Source: an uncultured Bacilli bacterium | Lineage (GTDB): Bacteria; Bacillota_I; Bacilli_A; RF39; UBA660 | NCBI GenBank assembly: GCA_944359595.1 | Contig: CALVSV010000051.1 | Location: forward strand, 1 to 14,170 | Reading direction: 5' to 3' | DNA: 14,170 nucleotides | Shown here: positions 6,908 through 14,170 of the stretch, in pieces | Numbering within the stretch: the first letter of the stretch is position 1 | Layout: each line of letters begins with the position of its first letter | Made by a program: the position numbers and the translations under genes | Notes under the pieces: model-generated | The model's input: the letters and a program-made list of their open reading frames with translations, nothing else | What the model was told of the DNA's origin: nothing | Database searches by the model: none

Positions 6908-7730
6908 ATATTAATCTATAAAAATTTATAGTTGGATTATTCATAAATCTAAATGGATAATCTTTAGTTCCTATACCAGGAGATATATATATTTGTGTAT
7001 TATCTGTTTTATAATATGGTTTATCATTATTTGATGATATACCACCTATAAATGGTAACCTTACTTGTCCTAATAAAGTATGACCTGCAAGAATTAAATC
7101 GGGTTTTATATTTTTGACTACACTATCTATATTGTTTGGTTCATGCATAAGTATTATTTTATATATATCAGTACTATCATAACTATATATATTATAATCT
7201 ATATTATTAGAACTATCTATACCACCAATATAAATATAATCACTATTAGATAAATATATTAAGTCATAATTATTATTTAAGTATTTGAAGTTAGCATTAT
7301 CCATTATTTCTATAAATGTATCGTTTTTTAAATCATAATCACCACGTATTGCATATTTTGCGTATTTTGCATCTATTTTTTTTAGACTATTTGTAATATT
7401 TTTAATAGATTTACTATTTAATTTATAATTGTTTGATACTATATCACCAGTAAATATAACTATATCTGGTTTTAAACTATTTATTTTATTAACTAATTTT
7501 TCTAATCCATTATCCAAAATAGTACTACCATATAATATATCTGAAATATGTATAATTTTTAGTCCATCTATAGTATTATTTATTTTATTTGTATATATTG
7601 GATATTCCTTTACTTTAATAACAGATGTTGAAATATATCTAGAATATAATAATATAAAACAAAATAATATTATAAATATTAAAAATATATATAATTTGAT
7701 ATGAGTTTTCTTATCTTTTTCTTTATCCAT
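6894..7730 (-). CDS. Membrane-anchored metallophosphoesterase-fold protein with degraded active site
   Basis: A 278-residue protein with one N-terminal membrane helix (about 11-30) after a lysine-rich start, which would put the domain outside the cell. The fold is that of calcineurin-like phosphoesterases of the YkuE/YaeI kind: HISDILYGS (62-69), VIFTGDIV (91-98), AIRGDYDLK (127-135), LMHEPN (194-199), AGHTLLGQVRLPF (215-227) and a typical YISPGIGT end. Several metal or catalytic residues are replaced. DxH reads D64-I-L66, GNHD reads G130-D-Y-D133, and GHTH reads G216-H-T-L219. D64, D96, H196 and H217 remain. Normal two-metal phosphodiesterase chemistry is therefore doubtful, although the reading frame is intact and full length. 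Its ATG overlaps the TAA of the upstream CPBP gene by one base (TAATG), so the two are probably translationally coupled. No clear Shine-Dalgarno sequence of its own is seen. Confidence 0.85.
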   Translation of the reverse strand: MDKEKDKKTHIKLYIFLIFIILFCFILLYSRYISTSVIKVKEYPIYTNKINNTIDGLKIIHISDILYGSTILDNGLEKLVNKINSLKPDIVIFTGDIVSNNYKLNSKSIKNITNSLKKIDAKYAKYAIRGDYDLKNDTFIEIMDNANFKYLNNNYDLIYLSNSDYIYIGGIDSSNNIDYNIYSYDSTDIYKIILMHEPNNIDSVVKNIKPDLILAGHTLLGQVRLPFIGGISSNNDKPYYKTDNTQIYISPGIGTKDYPFRFMNNPTINFYRLIYKEL

Positions 7731-8413
7731 TATACCAACATCTTTAATATGGTAAGTGCACTATTATGTAGTGTGTGCATACCTATTGTTGACCATATAT
7801 TATCAGTTTTAACATATGTGTATGCAAAAGCTATACCTAGTGCCCCATATGGTATTATAAATAATAAATAATATATAGAACTCATATCAAATATAACATG
7901 TAATGCTCCAAAGATTAATCCAGATGCAATTATAAATATTTTATCATTTTTAATTAATTTTCTTAAACAAAATCTAAATATCATCTCTTCTATAAATGGA
8001 CCAAATATACATGATGCAAAAACTACATATATTGGATATGTATTATATAATTCATTTAATTGTTGTTCATTTGTTGCCACTCCAAGTTTAAATATAAATA
8101 TTAATATAAAGTTAGATACTAACATTGTTATAAAACCAAATATATATGGTGTAATAATATTAGGTAAATATGATGATATTTTTTTCTTTATTATTTTTAT
8201 ATTATTAATTAATTCATCTTTAAATAATATAAATAATATTATAGGAAAAAAAGTATATTTTATTATACTATATATTTGAATACTAATATTACTATTAATA
8301 AATATATTAAATATAGGATCAAGTATTAAAGATACTAAATTATTAAAATAAAAATATGATATAAAACATATTAATGGTATTATAAATTCTTTTTTTAATA
8401 TTTTTTCTTTCAT
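7730..8413 (-). CDS. CPBP-family intramembrane metalloprotease (Rce1/Abi type)
   Basis: A 227-residue integral membrane protein with about six to seven hydrophobic helices. Proteins of this family are glutamate/histidine intramembrane proteases; in bacteria they are linked to bacteriocin self-immunity, peptide maturation or unknown roles. The motifs are complete: EEMIFR with E142, E143 and R147; FGALH with H172; and HTLHN with H213 and N217. The start at 8413 is preferred because GGTGAT lies just upstream. A further in-frame ATG at 8425 would add only four residues and leave that site inside the gene. It is first in a two-gene leftward operon, sharing one base with the phosphoesterase-fold gene. 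No bacteriocin-like small gene is seen nearby, so an immunity role is not supported. Its substrate is unknown. Confidence 0.88.
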   Translation of the reverse strand: MKEKILKKEFIIPLICFISYFYFNNLVSLILDPIFNIFINSNISIQIYSIIKYTFFPIILFILFKDELINNIKIIKKKISSYLPNIITPYIFGFITMLVSNFILIFIFKLGVATNEQQLNELYNTYPIYVVFASCIFGPFIEEMIFRFCLRKLIKNDKIFIIASGLIFGALHVIFDMSSIYYLLFIIPYGALGIAFAYTYVKTDNIWSTIGMHTLHNSALTILKMLV

Positions 8414-8433
8414 GTTTATCACCATCCATAAGT

Positions 8434-8439
8434 ATTATA
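8434..8439 (-). promoter_or_regulatory. Possible -10 element of the CPBP/phosphoesterase operon
   Basis: A perfect TATAAT on the minus strand lies about 20 nt upstream of the preferred start at 8413. No convincing -35 hexamer sits 16-18 nt upstream, so either it depends on an activator or the match is chance in AT-rich DNA. Confidence 0.35.
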
Positions 8440-8465
8440 TCATCTTTTTATTAATAAATAATATA

Positions 8466-8498
8466 ATTTTACATTTTAGGTAAAATTTAATGTAAAAT
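8466..8498. repeat. Dyad with three GTAAAAT units; candidate operator in divergent region
   Basis: ATTTTACATT (8466-8475) and AATGTAAAAT (8489-8498) form a perfect 10-bp inverted repeat. The unit GTAAAAT occurs at 8480-8486 and 8492-8498, and inverted at 8466-8472. It lies between two divergent genes and ends 4 nt before the -35 of the rightward promoter, a usual place for a regulator. Confidence 0.45.
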
Positions 8499-8502
8499 AA
8501 AC

Positions 8503-8531
8503 TTGTTTCATAATAAAAATTATTGTATACT
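8503..8531 (+). promoter_or_regulatory. Sigma-A promoter of the GH31 gene
   Basis: TTGTTT at 8503-8508 and TATACT at 8526-8531 with a 17-nt spacer. Transcription would start near 8538, giving a leader of about 20 nt that carries the Shine-Dalgarno sequence GGGTGAT (8546-8552). Confidence 0.75.
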
Positions 8532-8557
8532 TAATAATAGATAGTGGGTGATATAAA

Positions 8558-10948
8558 ATGTATGATTTAGGTATTCAATTTAGACTTAACAATAATAATG
8601 CTAAAGCTAATTCTGAAAATATTATTAAGGGGGAAAAATATAGATTTACAATATTAACAGAAAGATTAATTAGATTTGAGTATAGTCCTAGTGGTAACTT
8701 TTGTGATAATTTAACACAACTTGTGATGAATAGAAAAACAGATAGATCTAATTATCATATAACAATAAACGATAGTAAAGTATTAAATTTTGAAACACCT
8801 TATTGTACAGTAGAATATCAAAAAGATAAGCCATTTAAGGGTACTAGCGCAACACCTGGGATGTATTTACGTGTTGTAGTAAAACAGCTTAATACAACAT
8901 GGTTTTATGCCAATCCAGAGGTGAAAAACTTTAAAGGTAATATGATAAGCTTAGATGAGTTTAGTGAAAGACCTAGGCTTGAGAATGGGTTATATTCTCA
9001 AGATGGATTTGCATCTATAGATGATTCTAATTCATTAATATTTGATGATAATGGTAATCTAGTTAATAGACAAACACCAGAAATAGATATTTATTTATTT
9101 GTATATAAAAAAGATTTTGCTTTATGTTTAAAAGATTACTTTACTTTGACTGGTATGCCACCGATGATCCCAAGATATGCACTAGGTAACTGGTGGAGTA
9201 AAAATGATTATCTTAATAGTAATGATGTTGTAAAAACTATAGAAAGATTTAAAAAAGAAGAAATACCTTTATCTATATTTATGTTTGACAAAAGTTACAA
9301 AAAAATAAATACTAATTTTACTTTTGATGATAAAAGAATACCTAATGTTAGAGCTTTAACTGACTATATACATAAAAATAATATAGTATGTGGGCTAAAC
9401 ATAGAACCACAATATGGAATATTAAAAGAAGATGAATTATATCCTGAAGTATGTAAATATTTAAATTCAATAAATGATAGAATACCATTTAATGTATATG
9501 ATTCAAAATTTATAGATGTATATTTAAAAATAATAATACACACTTTAGAAAATAAAGGAATAGATTTCTTTTGGATAGATTATTTACCACAAAGACAAAA
9601 TATAAATGAATTATTTATATTGAATCATTATCACACAAAAGATAAAGAAAGAATGGCTAAAATTCGAGCACTAATATTATCTAGAAATGCACTAATTGCA
9701 GGTCATAGATACCCTGTATGTTATTCTGGTAGAACTATAAGTAGTTTTGAAACACTTAAAAATCTACCATTTATAAATTCTGCTGCATCTAATATAGGAA
9801 TTAGTTTTTGGTCACATGATATATCAGGATTTCATAAAGGTATAGAAGATTCAGAATTATATTTAAGATCTGTCCAATTAGGTGTATTTTCACCTATATT
9901 AAGATTTAGTTCAGATAGAGGAAAGTATTATAAAAAAGAACCATGGAAACATGATTTTAAAACATTAGAAATCACTAAAAATTATTTAACTTTAAGACAT
10001 CAACTTATACCATATATATATTCTGAAGCATATAAATATCATAAGTCAGGATCACCCCTTGTACAACCAATATATTATTTAATACCAGAAATGTATGATG
10101 ATGACAAAATTAAAAATCAATATTTCTTTGGTAGTGAATTATTAGTTAGTCCAATACTTAGAAAAAAAGATGCATTAGCTAATCGTGTTGTTCAAAGATT
10201 TTTCTTGCCAGATGGTATTTGGTTTGATTTCACAACTGGTAAGAAATTTACTGGAAACAAAGAATATATTGCTTTTTATAAGGATGAAGATTATCCAGTG
10301 TTCGCTAAAGCAGGATCTATAATACCTCTTGGTATAAATGATAATATTAATAGTACAGCATCCCCAAATACACTTGAAATTCAAATATTCCCAGGACAAA
10401 ATAATACATATTATTTATATGAAGACGATGGAATTACTACTAATTATATTAATGGTTTTTATCTTGTAACTTCAATAGATTATAAATATACTCCAGATAA
10501 CTATCTAGTTGTTATTAAACCATATGATGGTAGAATAGGAGTAGTAAACAAATATAGAAATTATTTAATAAGATTTAGAAATGTTATGAATACACAAAAT
10601 ATTAATGTAACTGTTGATGGTTTAGAAAAAGAATTTAATAGTTTTGTAGATGATAATGATTTTATTGTTCAAATAGATAATGTTGATACTGCTAAACAAC
10701 TTATGGTTGATATAAAAGGCAAATTAGAAATTGAAGCATTAAAACTTATTAATGATGATATAGATGATATATTATTAGATATTAATATAGATACTGAATT
10801 AAAAGAAAAAATTAGTAATATTATGTTTGGTGATCTACCAATTAACAAGAAAAGAATAGAAATAAGAAAACTAAAAAAATTAAAATTAGATAATCTATAT
10901 ATAAAACTATTTATTAAATTATTAGAATATGTTGAAGAAAATGTATAA
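8558..10948 (+). CDS. GH31-family (alpha-glucosidase-like) protein lacking the usual acid/base residue
   Basis: A 796-residue cytosolic protein with no signal peptide. GH31 enzymes hydrolyse alpha-glucosides with an Asp nucleophile and an Asp acid/base. Visible here are an N-terminal beta-sandwich (about 1-195), the barrel start PRYALGNWWS (205-214), the nucleophile region GIDFFWIDY (D341), FWSHDISGF (418-425), GVFSPILRF (442-450) and EPW (461-463). The C-terminal beta domains show LYEDDG, and a charged helical tail occupies about 725-796. The acid/base motif normally reads SGD; here it reads YSGRT with Arg392 (codon AGA 9731-9733). The -1 site also looks altered: FMFDKSYKK where DMDWH is usual, and LRFSS where RLH is usual. 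The reading frame is full length and clean, so this is not a decaying pseudogene. It could be a binding or regulatory protein or an enzyme with changed chemistry. It has its own promoter; no sugar transporter adjoins it. Confidence 0.88.
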   Translation: MYDLGIQFRLNNNNAKANSENIIKGEKYRFTILTERLIRFEYSPSGNFCDNLTQLVMNRKTDRSNYHITINDSKVLNFETPYCTVEYQKDKPFKGTSATPGMYLRVVVKQLNTTWFYANPEVKNFKGNMISLDEFSERPRLENGLYSQDGFASIDDSNSLIFDDNGNLVNRQTPEIDIYLFVYKKDFALCLKDYFTLTGMPPMIPRYALGNWWSKNDYLNSNDVVKTIERFKKEEIPLSIFMFDKSYKKINTNFTFDDKRIPNVRALTDYIHKNNIVCGLNIEPQYGILKEDELYPEVCKYLNSINDRIPFNVYDSKFIDVYLKIIIHTLENKGIDFFWIDYLPQRQNINELFILNHYHTKDKERMAKIRALILSRNALIAGHRYPVCYSGRTISSFETLKNLPFINSAASNIGISFWSHDISGFHKGIEDSELYLRSVQLGVFSPILRFSSDRGKYYKKEPWKHDFKTLEITKNYLTLRHQLIPYIYSEAYKYHKSGSPLVQPIYYLIPEMYDDDKIKNQYFFGSELLVSPILRKKDALANRVVQRFFLPDGIWFDFTTGKKFTGNKEYIAFYKDEDYPVFAKAGSIIPLGINDNINSTASPNTLEIQIFPGQNNTYYLYEDDGITTNYINGFYLVTSIDYKYTPDNYLVVIKPYDGRIGVVNKYRNYLIRFRNVMNTQNINVTVDGLEKEFNSFVDDNDFIVQIDNVDTAKQLMVDIKGKLEIEALKLINDDIDDILLDINIDTELKEKISNIMFGDLPINKKRIEIRKLKKLKLDNLYIKLFIKLLEYVEENV

Positions 10949-10955
10949 TAATTAT

Positions 10956-10984
10956 TTGACTAATTATATTATAAATGGTATTAT
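10956..10984 (+). promoter_or_regulatory. Sigma-A promoter of topA
   Basis: TTGACT at 10956-10961 and TATTAT at 10979-10984 with a 17-nt spacer, starting 8 nt after the GH31 stop codon. No terminator separates the genes, so read-through from GH31 may add to topA expression. Confidence 0.75.
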
Positions 10985-11016
10985 ATGTTCGTAAGAAATA
11001 GAAGGGACTTGATAAT

Positions 11017-13044
11017 ATGCCAAAAAATTTAGTCATTGTGGAATCTCCAAGTAAGAGTAAAACAATAGAAAAATACTTAGGTAGTGATTATAAAGTTGTA
11101 TCTAGTAAAGGACATATAAGAGATTTAGCTACGACTGGGAAATTTGGTTTAGGTGTAGATATATCTGATCATTTTAAACCCAATTATATAACTATAAAAG
11201 GTAAAGCTAAAGTAATTAATGATCTAAAAAAAGATGTAAAAAATAGTGAAAAAGTCTTTTTAGCAACAGACCCAGACCGCGAAGGAGAAGCTATATCATG
11301 GCATCTTTATGATGCATTAAAATTAAAAGATGACAATTATGATAGAGTAGTATTTAATGAAATTACTAAGAAAACTGTATTAGATGCTTTTAAACATGCA
11401 AGAAAAATAGATAAAAAGATGGTCAATAGTCAAGAAGCTAGAAGAATATTAGATAGAATAATTGGATTTAGATTAAGTAAATTAATGCAATCTAAGACAA
11501 GTGGTAAATCTGCAGGAAGAGTTCAAAGTGTCGCACTAAAGTTAATTGTTGATAAGGAAAGAGAAATACAAGCATTTAAAATAGAAGATTATTATGAAAT
11601 AGATGCTAAATTTGATGGATTTGATGCAAAATTAGAAAAATATTTAGATGATACTATAGAAATTAAAACAGAAGAAGAAGCAGATTTAATATTATCTAAA
11701 TTATCTAAATCATTTGAAATAGAAAATATTAATAAAAGTAATAAGAATAAGAAATCTAAAGCCCCTTTTATAACAAGTACACTACAACAAGAGGCAAGTA
11801 CAAAACTTTCATTTACTGGTAATCGTACTATGAGAGTTGCACAAAAATTATACGAAGGTGTAGATTTAGGTGATGAAAGAGTAGGTTTAATTACTTATAT
11901 GAGAACTGACTCTATTAGATTATCAAACGAATTTGTAAGTTCAGCATTTGAATATATTGAAAAAGAATATGGCAAGGTATATGTAGGTAGTGTTAAACAA
12001 TCTAAGAAGAAAGAAAATGTTCAAGATGCGCACGAAGCTATTAGACCTACAAGTATTCATAGGACACCAGAAAGTGTTAAAAAGTATTTAACAGCTGATG
12101 AATATAAAATATATTCACTAATATATTTTAGGGCACTGGCTTCATTAATGAGTGATGCTAAAGTATTATCTACAACAGTAATACTTAATAATAATGATTA
12201 TAAATTTAAAGCTACTGGACAAATACAAGTATTTGATGGATATTTAAAAGTTTATAGCATATATGAAGATAGTGAAGATAAAATTTTACCAAATTTTGAT
12301 GAAATGCATACCAATATAGTAATTTCTAATAGTATAGAAAAAAGTCTTCATCATACTAAACCACCAGCACGTTATACAGAAGCAAAATTAATAAAAGAAT
12401 TGGAAGATAAAGGAATTGGTAGACCAAGTACTTATGCAAAAATAATAGATACATTAAAATTAAGAAATTATGTAGATGTTGTTGATAAAAAGTTTATTCC
12501 AACAGAAATTGGTTTTGAAATAACAGATAAATTACAAGAGGGATTTTCAAGTATAATAAATGTAGATTATACTAAAGAGATGGAAGATAATCTTGATGAC
12601 ATAGCTAATGGCGAAATGGTATGGTATGACTTAGTAGAAAGATTTTATAATGAATTTGAACCATTAGTAGAAAAAGCATTTTCTGAAATGAAAAAAGTAG
12701 AACCACAAGCAACAGGTGAAAAATGTCCAGAGTGTGGTCATGATCTTGTCGTTAGAAATGGTAAATATGGTAAATTTATCGCATGTTCAAATTACCCCGA
12801 ATGTAAATATATTAAACAAGATGAAAAACAAACTAAAGGATTTGTAGAATGCCCAAACTGTGGTGGTAAAATAATTCAAAAACGATCTAAAAAAGGCAAA
12901 ATATTTTATGGATGTGACAACTACCCAAAATGTACATATGCCTTATGGGATGAACCAACAGGAGAACATTGTCCAAACTGTGGTGGTATACTCGTTATAA
13001 AGGGTAAAAAAGTAAAATGTCTTACATGTGATTATGAAAAATAA
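11017..13044 (+). CDS. topA: DNA topoisomerase I (type IA)
   Basis: Relaxes negative supercoils by cutting one strand through a 5'-phosphotyrosine link; 675 residues, close to the 691 of B. subtilis TopA. The Toprim domain opens with VIVESPSK (E9) and has DPDREGE with D85, D87 and E89 for magnesium. The catalytic tyrosine is Y294 in GLITYMRTDS. The motif PPARYTEAKLIKELE and the segment GIGRPSTYAKII are typical. Three C-terminal four-cysteine zinc fingers follow: C570/573/590/596, C612/615/633/639 and C652/655/668/671. The third is shorter and ends the protein. The Shine-Dalgarno sequence GAAGGG (11001-11006) precedes ATG 11017. The pilin-like gene starts 18 nt downstream and is likely in the same transcript, an unusual neighbour; dprA or trmFO is more common beside topA. 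Confidence 0.97.
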   Translation: MPKNLVIVESPSKSKTIEKYLGSDYKVVSSKGHIRDLATTGKFGLGVDISDHFKPNYITIKGKAKVINDLKKDVKNSEKVFLATDPDREGEAISWHLYDALKLKDDNYDRVVFNEITKKTVLDAFKHARKIDKKMVNSQEARRILDRIIGFRLSKLMQSKTSGKSAGRVQSVALKLIVDKEREIQAFKIEDYYEIDAKFDGFDAKLEKYLDDTIEIKTEEEADLILSKLSKSFEIENINKSNKNKKSKAPFITSTLQQEASTKLSFTGNRTMRVAQKLYEGVDLGDERVGLITYMRTDSIRLSNEFVSSAFEYIEKEYGKVYVGSVKQSKKKENVQDAHEAIRPTSIHRTPESVKKYLTADEYKIYSLIYFRALASLMSDAKVLSTTVILNNNDYKFKATGQIQVFDGYLKVYSIYEDSEDKILPNFDEMHTNIVISNSIEKSLHHTKPPARYTEAKLIKELEDKGIGRPSTYAKIIDTLKLRNYVDVVDKKFIPTEIGFEITDKLQEGFSSIINVDYTKEMEDNLDDIANGEMVWYDLVERFYNEFEPLVEKAFSEMKKVEPQATGEKCPECGHDLVVRNGKYGKFIACSNYPECKYIKQDEKQTKGFVECPNCGGKIIQKRSKKGKIFYGCDNYPKCTYALWDEPTGEHCPNCGGILVIKGKKVKCLTCDYEK

Positions 13045-13050
13045 AATAAA

Positions 13051-13065
13051 AAGGAGTTTAAAATA
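13051..13065 (+). promoter_or_regulatory. Shine-Dalgarno sequence in front of an ATA start codon
   Basis: AAGGAG at 13051-13056 is followed by 6 nt and then ATA at 13063. This is ideal spacing for a start codon. No ATG, GTG or TTG lies in frame between the topA stop (13042-13044) and the prepilin motif. The site therefore points to ATA as the initiator of the next gene. Confidence 0.6.
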
Positions 13066-14170
13066 AAAAGCAAAGGTTTTACATTAGTTGAATTAATAGT
13101 TACTATCGCAATACTTGCATTACTAGCAACTATAGCGGTTGTTGCAGTAACAAGAGTTAGAAATAATACAGAAACAGATATCAATAAAGTACAAAATAAG
13201 ATATTAGAGAGAGCAGCAAGCCAATACTATATTAAAAATTTTGATGAAAACAAAGATAAAGAAAAAATTATAGTTTCTGTACAAGACTTAATTGATACAG
13301 GTTTCTTAAAAGCAAGTGAAGTAGATAGGGCAGAAATAGATAGAAACAAATTAATAGTAATAGATGGTACTGGTAACAGTGCAGATATTAATTTTGATGT
13401 ATTATTAAGTGATAAAATACTATATGATAATCCAGTAAATAGTGGTAAACCAGATTTTTCAACAGTCGCAACAACAGATGAAGGAGTATTTAAAGATGTT
13501 GATGCAGATGGTGATACATATTATTTTAGAGGAGATGTTGAAGATAACTATGTAAAAATAGGGGATCTAAAATGGAATAATACAAGATATATGAATTATG
13601 ATAATATAGAAGATGCAAATTCAAGATGTGATAGTTCATATAATAGTTATGGATTTTCAAGTGCCGAAGAATGTAAAGAAGAAATATTGATTAGGGGACA
13701 CGCTGCAGGAGAAGATATGTTATGGAGGATTGTCAGAGTAAACGGAAATGGCACAATTCGTTTAATTGCGGATGGAGCCGTTGGAACTAGTGCATTTAAT
13801 ACAAACGATAATAACGAAAAATATGTAGGTTACACATATGATAATAGTGCGCCAAACGTACAAGATGGAACAAATAGTACAATAAAAACATATTTAGAAA
13901 GTTGGTATTCAACAAATTTAAGCGAATATGATAATTTGATAGCGAGTACTAGATATTGTAATGATACAACAGTAGATAGCAGAGATGATTTGAGTTCACC
14001 AAATACTATATATTATGGAGCAGATAAAAGATTCGGTTCTAATAATTTTCAGCCTATATTTACGTGTCCAAATACTACAAAAACATACGGAGGAGAATAT
14101 GATTTAAAAATAGGACTATTAACAGCGGACGAGGCAGTATTTGCGGGAGGAAAAAATAATAATAATCAAT
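13063..14170 (+). CDS. Type IV prepilin-like protein with large C-terminal domain (3' end outside window)
   Basis: An open frame of 369 codons that continues past the right edge. It opens with KSKGFTLVELIVTIAILALL: a short basic leader, Gly at -1 and Phe at +1 of the prepilin peptidase site, Glu at +5 (E10), and a hydrophobic helix (about 6-28). This is the class III signal of type IV pilins and pseudopilins. A helical and linker region follows, and then from about residue 185 a large domain containing MLWRIVRVNGNGTIRLI, EKYVGYTYDN, ESWYSTNL and KIGLLTADEAVFAGG, with four Cys (C189, C204, one in RYCND, one in FTCPN) that could form disulfides outside the cell. From memory, this domain recurs in pilin-like surface proteins of AT-rich gut Bacillota; its function is unknown. 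The only sensible start is ATA at 13063. It is probably cotranscribed with topA. No pilus assembly genes are in the window. Confidence 0.8.
   Translation, partial: MKSKGFTLVELIVTIAILALLATIAVVAVTRVRNNTETDINKVQNKILERAASQYYIKNFDENKDKEKIIVSVQDLIDTGFLKASEVDRAEIDRNKLIVIDGTGNSADINFDVLLSDKILYDNPVNSGKPDFSTVATTDEGVFKDVDADGDTYYFRGDVEDNYVKIGDLKWNNTRYMNYDNIEDANSRCDSSYNSYGFSSAEECKEEILIRGHAAGEDMLWRIVRVNGNGTIRLIADGAVGTSAFNTNDNNEKYVGYTYDNSAPNVQDGTNSTIKTYLESWYSTNLSEYDNLIASTRYCNDTTVDSRDDLSSPNTIYYGADKRFGSNNFQPIFTCPNTTKTYGGEYDLKIGLLTADEAVFAGGKNNNNQ

Noticed and set aside
14152..14166. AAT repeat near the right edge as a slippage (phase-variation) tract
   Set aside because: Only four in-frame AAT codons are seen; gains or losses of three bases would keep the frame, and Asn runs are normal in this AT-rich genome.

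Overview
The window comes from a very AT-rich, low-GC Gram-positive bacterium (Bacillota). It is almost certainly an endospore former, because it carries an alpha/beta-type small acid-soluble spore protein behind a sigma-G-like promoter. T-box control, ClpC and sigma-A promoters with 17-nt spacers fit this. Every gene end visible in the window uses TAA, and TGG encodes Trp. Genus and species cannot be read from the sequence; an uncultured gut-type lineage is my guess.

Layout. Positions 1-340 hold the 3' end of thiI (tRNA 4-thiouridine synthesis), followed by a spore-protein gene (410-622) and a bidirectional terminator. Two tRNA genes, Ile(GAT) then Glu(TTC), run leftward from a strong promoter at 961-989. 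Back to back with it, a rightward promoter (1008-1036) drives a tRNA-Val-type T-box leader (about 1043-1267) and an operon of an HD-domain hydrolase and a type-2 (archaeal/actinobacterial-like) valyl-tRNA synthetase. clpC follows, with a long hairpin covering its ribosome binding site. Two overlapping leftward genes come next, encoding a CPBP-family membrane protease and a membrane-anchored metallophosphoesterase-fold protein. A GH31-family protein (8558-10948) is divergent from them. topA (11017-13044) is then followed at 18 nt by a type IV prepilin-like gene that runs off the right edge.

How the genes relate. The left half is mostly translation: tRNA modification, tRNAs and aminoacylation controlled by sensing uncharged tRNA-Val. 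The middle is protein quality control. The right part is unusual. The metallophosphoesterase-fold protein and the GH31 protein each lack several normally essential active-site residues, so they may be pseudoenzymes or have changed chemistry. The pilin-like gene has no ATG, GTG or TTG start and appears to begin at ATA behind a good Shine-Dalgarno sequence. That start and the clpC hairpin are the best candidates for something not yet described. I found no CRISPR array, transposase, integrase or obvious defence system.
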